DNA of 53,915 nucleotides, from positions 1-53,915 of the forward strand of contig CALLMD010000014.1 in assembly GCA_938007935.1 (NCBI GenBank), in the 5' to 3' direction. The notes beneath the pieces are model-generated. The model saw nothing but the letters and a program-made list of their open reading frames with translations, did not search any database and was not told the DNA's origin. The position numbers and the translations under genes were made by a program. This DNA is from an uncultured Hellea sp. (GTDB lineage Bacteria; Pseudomonadota; Alphaproteobacteria; Caulobacterales; Maricaulaceae). Positions 5,973 through 12,160 of this stretch are shown here, piece by piece. Every line of letters starts with the position of its first letter. The stretch's first letter is position 1.

Positions 5973-5994
5973 CACAGCAACACGGAGCGATACA
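5972..5994 (+). repeat. Shared leader element, rightward copy
   Basis: Reads acacagcaacacggagcgat followed by aca, directly before the GTG start at 5995, and contains GGAGCG. It matches the leader at 4648-4626 (minus strand) at 21 of 23 bases. This gives the first rightward early gene and the second leftward early gene the same translation-initiation region. Confidence 0.7.
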
Positions 5995-6384
5995 GTGACA
6001 ATTCAAACAGATATCATCTCAGAAACATTCGCCGCACAAAAAGCGGCCTTCGAAAAATCTACCTATATCGTCGCAGTCATGAAAAGCGGCGGGTATTGGG
6101 ATGGCGATAAATGCGCCTATATCAAGACCGAGACGCCGATTGCATACGTTGAGCAATCAGAGCGCGGTTATGCCATCACTGACGATATGAGCCGCGCAAT
6201 TCGCGTCAAAGAAAAGCCAGTCAGCTATGGCGATAATGCCTCAGAGCTTGGGTGCTGGATGAATTTAAGCGAGAGGCATGACCCGTATTTTGAGGGCAAA
6301 TCCTTCGGCCTTGTTTCTCTTTCAGATGAGCCGCATGGCGCTACCTGCATGTGTAACGACTGCATCAGGAAGGGAGCGGCATAA
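5995..6384 (+). CDS. Hypothetical early phage protein with C-terminal Cys cluster, 129 aa
   Basis: The GTG at 5995 is chosen because GGAGCG lies 5 bases upstream and the promoter lies inside the longer frame that starts at 5944. The C-terminus carries C-M-C-N-D-C with a His a few residues earlier (PHGATCMCNDC), a possible zinc site. No family recognised. It is first in the rightward early operon, and its TAA overlaps the next ATG. Confidence 0.6.
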   Translation: MTIQTDIISETFAAQKAAFEKSTYIVAVMKSGGYWDGDKCAYIKTETPIAYVEQSERGYAITDDMSRAIRVKEKPVSYGDNASELGCWMNLSERHDPYFEGKSFGLVSLSDEPHGATCMCNDCIRKGAA

Positions 6385-6794
6385 TGAGTGCGGCAGCAAA
6401 ATTAGCCGCCATGAAGGCCGCTAAGTCTATGGGCAGTCCAATGTCTCAGATTATTGAAGATATGAAAGACGAGCCTCAAAAAACAGACACATTCAGGCAC
6501 GGCGTTAAAACTCAAATTGTCAGAATGATAGAAAACACCCTCGACAATGAGCCGAATAAAACGGCTTGGGATATGGCCGATGACGCCATGAAGATAATTT
6601 TTGAAGCCTATATGGTGGATAAAACACATGACTTTTTACATGATGCTTGCGAGCTTTTGGCTGACTATGTGGACGCAGATCATAACGGGATAAGCTTTGT
6701 TCCAAATGACGCTATGACGCTCACAATCACCGCAGAGACGATTTTACGTCACATTAAATGCCCGCATATGGCCAAACTTAGAGGCGCATCATGA
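6384..6794 (+). CDS. Hypothetical early phage protein, 136 aa
   Basis: The start overlaps the previous stop (TAATG) and the stop overlaps the next start (ATGA). The protein begins with an Ala/Lys-rich helix (KLAAMKAAKSMGSPMSQII) followed by mostly helical acidic segments. No membrane span, metal site or known motif seen. Its operon position between the early promoter and the RecE/RecT genes suggests an early accessory role. Confidence 0.55.
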   Translation: MSAAAKLAAMKAAKSMGSPMSQIIEDMKDEPQKTDTFRHGVKTQIVRMIENTLDNEPNKTAWDMADDAMKIIFEAYMVDKTHDFLHDACELLADYVDADHNGISFVPNDAMTLTITAETILRHIKCPHMAKLRGAS

Positions 6795-6958
6795 AACACG
6801 CCCTAACCTACGACCAATTAATGGCCCTTCCCGCATATCAGCGCGAAATGGAGCGCGGCGCGGCACTGTGGCGCTCATCACCGAAACAGGCGCGGCGCTG
6901 TTACGCCAACGCAAACGCAATTTACCGAGCAAATAAACAAGGATTAGGAGTAGCATAA
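6791..6958 (+). CDS. Hypothetical early phage protein, 55 aa
   Basis: ATG overlaps the previous stop (ATGA) and the TAA overlaps the next ATG (TAATG). The sequence begins MKHALTYDQLMALP and is basic, with Arg and Ala-rich helices (QAERGAALWR-like pattern, then KQARRCYANANAIYRAN). The overlapping junctions on both sides make it very likely a translated gene. Function unknown. Confidence 0.6.
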   Translation: MKHALTYDQLMALPAYQREMERGAALWRSSPKQARRCYANANAIYRANKQGLGVA

Positions 6959-7206
6959 TGGAACTTAAAGAGCTTAAAATCGCCAGAGAAAACGAATGGT
7001 CAACAGATAAAGGCCCGCTTGTTTGTGTCGTTACCTTAAGAGGTCAAACGCAAGAAACGGCTTTAGTTGTCAGCGAGGAAATTAGCAAAAAGATTGTCTC
7101 GCTTTGCGCCGCTGAAATCCAAAAAGCGGCCAAGGCTGTTGCAGAGGAAATGACCTCAGAGCTTTTGGAGGCAACCGAAGCCCCAAAGATTGAGGCAACG
7201 CCATGA
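6958..7206 (+). CDS. Hypothetical early phage protein, 82 aa
   Basis: Start on a TAATG overlap, stop overlapping the exonuclease start by 4 bases. The N-terminal half looks like a small beta sheet (LVCVVTLRGQTQETALVVS) and the C-terminal half is a long Ala/Glu/Lys helix. Directly before the RecE-like gene, so it may be a recombination accessory, but no motif supports a specific role. Confidence 0.55.
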   Translation: MELKELKIARENEWSTDKGPLVCVVTLRGQTQETALVVSEEISKKIVSLCAAEIQKAAKAVAEEMTSELLEATEAPKIEATP

Positions 7207-8435
7207 ACGCCATAACAAAAACCGAAGCCGCCGCCCCCGCACACAAATTCAAAGAGCCGGGAATTTACCTCGATATGCCAGAGGATGATTACTTTGCTTG
7301 CGGGGAGCTTGGCGGCACGTCGGTTAAAGAGTGCATTCATGAGGCGTCGGAATGGTGGTGGAAAAGCGAGTTTAACCCGCTTAAGCCTGAATTGACGCCA
7401 GAGAAGCGTGAGAAGATATCCAACGGTAAGAAATTTGGGCGAGCCTTGCACAAGGGCATTCTCGAAGGCTTAGAGGCCTATGAGCGCGAATACGCCAGAG
7501 ACTTTGACCCGTCGCAATTTCCTAACGCCATTGATAAGACCGACCAGCTTACCGAATTGCTTGAGGAGTACAACGCCGAGCATTATGACGAAACGGCGCT
7601 TCACACCGCCGCTGAAATTAAAGCCGAGCTTAAGGCGCTAGGATTGAAAACCTCAGGCAATAAAGACGACATTACAGCCCGATTGCTTGAGGCAATACCA
7701 GACGCCAACATCGCCACCTTTAAGCCATACAGCACATCAGGCACAAAAGACGAGATTATTGAGCGCATCAATGACGCTGGAATAAATGTGGAGCTTATGC
7801 AGACGCACCGAGACAGCCACGCAAAGACCATAGGTGAGCGCATATTGCTTAAACCAGAATGGGACGCGGCGATTAGGATCATGGCGCAAATAGCCCACCA
7901 AGACCCGCAAGTCTCAGCAATTCTCAAAGAGGGCATACCAGAGGTATCGGTTTTTTGGAATGATGGCGGCGTACCGTGCAGGGCTAGATTTGACTGGCTT
8001 AGAGTGCGTGGAACATATGATTTGAAGTCATTTGCAGGACAGCAAAACAAATCAGTCAAGCAGGCAATTACGCGAGCGATTGAAAATTATTTTTATCATC
8101 TGCAAGAGGCTCACTACAGAGAGGCACGTCTAGCTATGAAAAACCTTCCTATTTTTGGAGGGACAGAGGAGCAAAGAGAATACATCAAAAAGTGCCAAGA
8201 AAACGATGAGCCTGATTTCACTTTCATCTTTTTCAAATCTCTTGGCGCGCCAATTCTTGAAGTCGTTACCTTACCGCAAAGCACACTTGATATTGCACGA
8301 CAGGAAAGAGCTAAAGCTTTTGAAAATTGGTTGGAGTATTTCAATCATTACGGACTTGATAAGCTTTGGCTCAGGCAGTCAAAAACTACAAATCTTGACG
8401 GCTCAGACTTCTCTCCATGGTTCGGAATTTATTAA
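7203..8435 (+). CDS. RecE-like PD-(D/E)xK exonuclease with internal SAP motif
   Basis: 410 aa. Nuclease core: GRALHKGILEG (His83), E247 in a strand (PEVSVFW), D264 in CRARFDWL, D273-x-K275 in TYDLKS, and the downstream Q301-x3-Y305 helix typical of RecB/RecE-type nucleases. These enzymes degrade one strand of a duplex 5' to 3' and hand the single strand to RecT. Between the His motif and the core lies a SAP-like segment (about 137-164, EIKAELKALGLKTSGNKDD) and a possible second weaker copy (about 173-194), likely DNA-binding. It overlaps the upstream gene by 4 bases, and recT follows after 14 bases. Confidence 0.8.
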   Translation: MNAITKTEAAAPAHKFKEPGIYLDMPEDDYFACGELGGTSVKECIHEASEWWWKSEFNPLKPELTPEKREKISNGKKFGRALHKGILEGLEAYEREYARDFDPSQFPNAIDKTDQLTELLEEYNAEHYDETALHTAAEIKAELKALGLKTSGNKDDITARLLEAIPDANIATFKPYSTSGTKDEIIERINDAGINVELMQTHRDSHAKTIGERILLKPEWDAAIRIMAQIAHQDPQVSAILKEGIPEVSVFWNDGGVPCRARFDWLRVRGTYDLKSFAGQQNKSVKQAITRAIENYFYHLQEAHYREARLAMKNLPIFGGTEEQREYIKKCQENDEPDFTFIFFKSLGAPILEVVTLPQSTLDIARQERAKAFENWLEYFNHYGLDKLWLRQSKTTNLDGSDFSPWFGIY

Positions 8436-8449
8436 AATAAGGATATAAC

Positions 8450-9409
8450 ATGAACGAATTAGTTGAAATAACACACGGCGATATAGCGCCAGCAAGACAG
8501 AGCGCGGCAACAAAAGTCTTAATGCCGAAATCATTTGAGGACGTGGCGAGACTGGCTAAAATGATGAGCCTCGCAACAACAATGGTTGGCGCGGTTTGCC
8601 GCAATAATGAGGGTAATTGCTACGGCGTCATAATGCAGGCAGCAAGATGGGGGTTAGACCCTTTTGCTATTAGTCATGAATGCTTCATAGTAAATGGTAA
8701 TTTGGGATATGGGGCAAAGCTCATAGCCTCAGTCATTGCCGCTAACGCGCCGATTGAGGGGCGGTTATCGTATGAGTACACAGGCTCAATAAGCGATAGA
8801 ACCCGAGCAGTCAGGGTTTACGCAACGTTCATTGGCGATAAAGAGCCTAAAGAAATTCAGACGCCACAGCTTAATCAAATCAAGATACAAAATTCGCCAT
8901 TGTGGAAAAATGACCCCGATCAACAGCTCGCTTATTACGGCGCAAGGTCATGGGCTAGGCGTCATGCGCCTGATATTATCATGGGCGTAGTTACCAGCGA
9001 TGAGATCAAAGACAATCCAAGCTTGAATAGAATGCGGGACGTTAGCTCTAGTGACGAAGCAGAGCCAAAACAGAAATTCTTGAACGTCACGCCGCTTTCG
9101 ACCAAGAAGGAGCCTGAGGGCGTACCAGAGGCCGAGAATGAGCCCGAAACCGAAGCCAAAGAGCCAGCGCCGAAACAAGCGCCAGAGCCAAAGGCAGAGG
9201 GTACGCTTGAAAATCCGTCCATCAAAGACCTTGAAAGCGACTGGATGGCGACCGTCACAGAGGCCAAAAATCCCGCCGATATTGTGGAAGGCTGGACGAC
9301 GCTACAGCAAGACCCCGAATTTCAGGAATTGAGCGAGGCGAAACAGATGGTTTTGAGTAAGTTTACGATGGCCCGCGTTGATGAATTGGAAGTGGAGATA
9401 GGGGCGTGA
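8450..9409 (+). CDS. recT: RecT-family single-strand annealing protein
   Basis: 319 aa. The N-terminal two thirds follow RecT: CYGVIMQAARWGLDPFAISHE, a GNLGYGAKLIASVI segment, and AYYGARSWARRHAPDIIMGV. The last 100 residues are Pro/Glu/Lys-rich and probably disordered, followed by a short acidic helical tail. RecT proteins anneal complementary single strands and work with a RecE-type exonuclease, here the gene immediately upstream. The ATG has AAGGA about 8 bases upstream. The stop overlaps the next GTG. Confidence 0.88.
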   Translation: MNELVEITHGDIAPARQSAATKVLMPKSFEDVARLAKMMSLATTMVGAVCRNNEGNCYGVIMQAARWGLDPFAISHECFIVNGNLGYGAKLIASVIAANAPIEGRLSYEYTGSISDRTRAVRVYATFIGDKEPKEIQTPQLNQIKIQNSPLWKNDPDQQLAYYGARSWARRHAPDIIMGVVTSDEIKDNPSLNRMRDVSSSDEAEPKQKFLNVTPLSTKKEPEGVPEAENEPETEAKEPAPKQAPEPKAEGTLENPSIKDLESDWMATVTEAKNPADIVEGWTTLQQDPEFQELSEAKQMVLSKFTMARVDELEVEIGA

Positions 9410-9630
9410 GTGAGACAATCAAAGAATATGGCGACATAACACTAACAGGAGGCTTAACCGCAGACCCGATTTACGCCGTCTATTATGCCTCTGAAACAAC
9501 CATGACAGACGAATTTCCTTTATTCAAAACATATAAAGAGGCAAACAAAAAGGCATTTGAGCTTTTAGATGATGGCTTTGTTGACATTGAAATTTACAAA
9601 CTCGACTGGAAAATGGTTCAGGCGATATGA
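9406..9630 (+). CDS. Hypothetical phage protein, 74 aa
   Basis: GTG start overlapping the recT stop by 4 bases; its TGA overlaps the next start. Acidic, with a strand-helix pattern (DPIYAVYYASETTMTDE, then KTYKEANKKAFELLDDGF) and a C-terminal strand. No recognised domain. Co-translated with recT. Confidence 0.55.
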   Translation: MSETIKEYGDITLTGGLTADPIYAVYYASETTMTDEFPLFKTYKEANKKAFELLDDGFVDIEIYKLDWKMVQAI

Positions 9631-9833
9631 CCGCCATATTTTACCGCCGCGCAGGCAAGACGCTGAAACGCGGAAAAAAGCTATCAGTCAATAAAGACGG
9701 GACTATTCGCATCAGGCCGAACGGATGGACTAAGGGCGGCGTTAATGTCCTGCCTCGCAACGTCTTTACGCCAGACCAGATTGAGGACGTTGGCGGTAAG
9801 GCGCGGCATATTTGGCGCGTTAAAGAAGACTAA
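9627..9833 (+). CDS. Hypothetical basic phage protein, 68 aa
   Basis: ATG overlaps the upstream stop (ATGA). Strongly basic, especially in the first half (YRRAGKTLKRGKKLSVNK), with a predicted beta-rich middle (GTIRIRPNGWTKGG). It may bind nucleic acid because of its charge, but no motif is recognised. Confidence 0.55.
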   Translation: MTAIFYRRAGKTLKRGKKLSVNKDGTIRIRPNGWTKGGVNVLPRNVFTPDQIEDVGGKARHIWRVKED

Positions 9834-9864
9834 CCTCACCCCTAATATGAATGGAGAATGAGAT

Positions 9865-10032
9865 ATGTTATGTTTTTGCGGAACAGATTTATCAACAAAG
9901 CCAAAGAAGGGGCACACGATAAGCGTTTCTGGCAAGATAGTTAAGCTTCACTGTAAAGTTGATTATTGCCCCTATAATAATTCGGATCTTAAGAAGGTTA
10001 TGGAGCCTGTGGCTGCGTATTATTCGTCGTGA
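9865..10032 (+). CDS. Small Cys-rich phage protein, probable zinc ribbon, 55 aa
   Basis: ATG at 9865, with GGAGAATGAG just upstream. Begins MLCFCGTDLSTKPKKGH and later has KLHCKVDYCPYNN, so Cys3, Cys5, Cys30 and Cys35 make a C-x-C ... C-x4-C pattern able to bind zinc. Its TGA overlaps the following GTG. Function unknown. Confidence 0.55.
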   Translation: MLCFCGTDLSTKPKKGHTISVSGKIVKLHCKVDYCPYNNSDLKKVMEPVAAYYSS

Positions 10033-10307
10033 ATATTGACGGGATAAAATCACTTCAAGTTTATCATATTGGCCAGCGAACAATATGGCAAAAAATTACA
10101 GGTAAAAGGTTTGTCTGGTCGGTGATTTGGGTTCCGAAGAGGCCTTCTGCGATATGTAATCGCGCTCAGAAATATTCAGGCTCAGTCAAAACCGTTGACG
10201 AAGCACGAGCTATATTTCGTAATGATGAATATTCTTGGCGAGATAATTATGAAACTGTTTCTATACCTATAAAATACCAAGTCTTGTTGTCGGAGAAAAC
10301 CCCATGA
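10029..10307 (+). CDS. Hypothetical phage protein, 92 aa
   Basis: GTG start overlapping the previous stop (GTGA) and stop overlapping the excisionase-like start by 4 bases. Basic, with aromatic-rich strands (RFVWSVIWVPKRPSAIC) and a helical middle (VDEARAIFRNDEYSW). No recognised domain. The overlapping junctions support expression. Confidence 0.55.
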   Translation: MNIDGIKSLQVYHIGQRTIWQKITGKRFVWSVIWVPKRPSAICNRAQKYSGSVKTVDEARAIFRNDEYSWRDNYETVSIPIKYQVLLSEKTP

Positions 10308-10510
10308 CCAAACTAACCGCCGACGACATTGACGAAGCTATGTCAGTGCCACAAGTCGCGAAAAAGCTAAACGTGAGCAAAAGCACGATTTACAGCCTGA
10401 TTAATGACGGGAAAATTTCTTACTTGATGGTTGAGAAACAAAAACGCATAAGGCCCGAACACTTAGCAGAATATATAGAGCGATGCACAGTTACCGCAGG
10501 CGTCGGTTAA
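10304..10510 (+). CDS. Excisionase-like helix-turn-helix protein
   Basis: 68 aa. Carries the MerR/excisionase-type winged helix: MSVPQVAKKLNVSKSTIYSL, then DGKISYLMVEKQKRIRPEHL and a short helix. Proteins of this type direct integrase toward excision or act as AlpA-like activators. Position two genes before the integrase, near the attachment end, favours an excisionase. No biochemical motif separates these two roles. Confidence 0.75.
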   Translation: MTKLTADDIDEAMSVPQVAKKLNVSKSTIYSLINDGKISYLMVEKQKRIRPEHLAEYIERCTVTAGVG

Positions 10511-10707
10511 CTTTGGGGGCAAATCCCAACATAGGCCGTAAGGCGTTAACCAAAACGATGTGCAAGCGCGTTATTGGAGCCGTTCAGGATATGGGCATAA
10601 AAGACTTTGATATCGTCGTTGAAGGTAGTGCCATAAGAATTGTTATACGCGATGAGCCGTTAAACATTGATGAGGATATGGGCAACCTCATAGATGGCAT
10701 GGCGTGA
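10483..10707 (+). CDS. Hypothetical phage protein between excisionase and integrase, 74 aa
   Basis: The frame overlaps the excisionase-like gene by 28 bases and the integrase start by 4. The first 20 residues are basic (MHSYRRRRLTLGANPNIGRK), followed by a helix and a strand pattern (FDIVVEGSAIRIVIRDEP). An internal ATG at 10561 would give a shorter protein without the overlap, so the start is uncertain. No known family. Confidence 0.5.
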   Translation: MHSYRRRRLTLGANPNIGRKALTKTMCKRVIGAVQDMGIKDFDIVVEGSAIRIVIRDEPLNIDEDMGNLIDGMA

Positions 10708-11873
10708 CCAAAGATATTCCATATTTTAAAATAAGGCGAAACGGGCGCTGTTACTTTGAGTTAGGTAAGAACCGGGCAAACGTTGTTGGGATGAAATCTA
10801 GTTACCCGCTTGGATCAGATTTGATTGAAGCCAAAAAATCAGCCTTAGACCTTTACAACACTTGGCTCACTAAAAGCGGTAAGCCTGCCATAATACCCCA
10901 AGCGCCAACATATACACGCGGTACAGTTTCGCACCTCTTTGCAGTGTTTCAAACGACAGAAACTTGGGACAGAAAGAAGCCTGCAACTATGACTGAGTGG
11001 CACTTTTACTGGCCTTATATCGAAAAGATTTTAGGAGATGTGAGGCTCGATAAAGTTACGCCGACTATGTTTGAAAATTTCTATATGACGATAGAGAGGG
11101 AGCATGGTTCGAATGTTAGATGGCGCGTCGTTAAGATAGCTCGCGCCCTGTTTAATGACGCGGTTAAGCGTCAGCTCATAACGTCTTCACCTTGCATGAT
11201 ATTACCAAACACAAAACCAAAGCCGCGCAATCAGATATGGTTATCAAGTGAGGTCTTAAGCCTTATCAGGGTAGCAGAGGATAACAGCTATGAGCCTATG
11301 GCGCTTGCCCTGCGTATTGCATGGGAAACGCTGCTATCACCCGTAGATATCAGAACATTGCCGCTCAAAGCCTTGAGGCAGTCTAATGACGGTTTTTATA
11401 TCGAGACAGAGCGAACCAAGACAGGTAAGCAGGTAATTGGCGCATTATCCGATGAGCTTGGCGAAGATTTAACAAAGTATATTGAGCGCCTTGGGTTTGA
11501 GCTTTTGCCAGATGAGCCGATTATAAGAACACGGCGCGACCGCGCCAGATATACAAAGGCCCGCTTTGGTTCTGACTTCGCCGCTGTTAGAAGGTTGACA
11601 TTTGGCCCGAATGAAAAACGGTTCTTTATGGATATACGTCGTTCAGGCAACGTTGAAGCTGATTTAGGCGGCGCAACCGCAGATGATAGAGCTGAGATAT
11701 TGGCGAATGCGCTCCATAAAGACGCTTACCTTGAGCAAACATATACGCCGCCAACGGTCGCTAAGGCGCGTAAAATCGCCAAGCAAAGGCAGTTAGGGCG
11801 AGAGCTGTTAGCTCAGGAAAGTCGGAACGCAGCCCGCCACAGTGGGAACAAAGGTAAAAATAACAGTAATTAA
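10704..11873 (+). CDS. int: Tyrosine integrase with altered active site
   Basis: 389 aa, GTG start overlapping the previous stop. The layout is that of phage tyrosine integrases: an N-terminal arm-binding part, an SAM-like core-binding region (about 70-170) and a catalytic domain (about 180-350). Seen: box III His338 and nucleophile candidate Tyr347 (nine residues apart, as in XerD), a box II arginine Arg312 in MDIRRSG, and lysines 239/242. Unusual: the box I arginine position is Ser212 (TLLSPVDIRTL), and the box II histidine position is Met309. Adjacent to tRNA-Asp, which is the likely attachment gene. It may still be active within a divergent subfamily. Confidence 0.85.
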   Translation: MTKDIPYFKIRRNGRCYFELGKNRANVVGMKSSYPLGSDLIEAKKSALDLYNTWLTKSGKPAIIPQAPTYTRGTVSHLFAVFQTTETWDRKKPATMTEWHFYWPYIEKILGDVRLDKVTPTMFENFYMTIEREHGSNVRWRVVKIARALFNDAVKRQLITSSPCMILPNTKPKPRNQIWLSSEVLSLIRVAEDNSYEPMALALRIAWETLLSPVDIRTLPLKALRQSNDGFYIETERTKTGKQVIGALSDELGEDLTKYIERLGFELLPDEPIIRTRRDRARYTKARFGSDFAAVRRLTFGPNEKRFFMDIRRSGNVEADLGGATADDRAEILANALHKDAYLEQTYTPPTVAKARKIAKQRQLGRELLAQESRNAARHSGNKGKNNSN

Positions 11874-11892
11874 TCTAATAAAATCAATACCC

Positions 11893-11908
11893 CGTTCCTA
11901 CTGGAACG
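11893..11908. repeat. Perfect hairpin abutting the tRNA-Asp 3' end
   Basis: CGTTCC-TACT-GGAACG, a 6-bp perfect inverted repeat with a four-base loop, lies immediately next to the encoded CCA of tRNA-Asp and 20 bases after the integrase stop. It may be a weak terminator for tRNA or integrase, or part of the recombination core; there is no T-run. Confidence 0.5.
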
Positions 11909-11985
<77 letters not shown>

Positions 11986-11999
11986 TAAGATGTGAGCGG

Positions 12000-12028
12000 G
12001 GTTTAGCCATATCGCCTCTGCCCGTCAA
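12000..12028 (-). promoter_or_regulatory. Promoter of tRNA-Asp
   Basis: On the minus strand TTGACG (12028-12023), a 17-base spacer and TAAACC (12005-12000) place transcription start about 8 bases before the tRNA. An 8-bp inverted repeat, CGCAAATA/TATTTGCG (12030-12037 with 12055-12062), lies just upstream. Confidence 0.5.
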
Positions 12029-12069
12029 TCGCAAATACGGTCTAAATCAGTCTTTATTTGCGAAAAATA

Positions 12070-12145
12070 TGGTGGGCGGTAACGGGTTCGAACCGCTGAC
12101 CCTCTCGGTGTAAACGAGATGCTCTACCAGCTGAGCTAACCGCCC
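12070..12145 (-). tRNA. tRNA-Val (TAC)
   Basis: 76 bases with encoded CCA. The acceptor stem GGGCGGT pairs with ACCGCCC, discriminator A. The anticodon loop TTTACAC between TCTCG and CGAGA gives TAC, and the T-arm contains GGTTCGAACC. It starts only 15 bases after the lon stop codon, so it may be transcribed from within or through lon. Confidence 0.95.
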
Positions 12146-12160
12146 TGATTAGGAGCGCGC

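Noticed and set aside
5944..5994. Upstream GTG start for the gene at 5995
   Set aside because: It would place the start inside the promoter (between -35 and -10), while GGAGCG supports the GTG at 5995.
12030..12062. CGCAAATA/TATTTGCG inverted repeat as terminator of tRNA-Val
   Set aside because: The stem is AT-rich with a 17-base loop and has no T-run after it in the transcribed direction; it overlaps the tRNA-Asp promoter upstream region instead.
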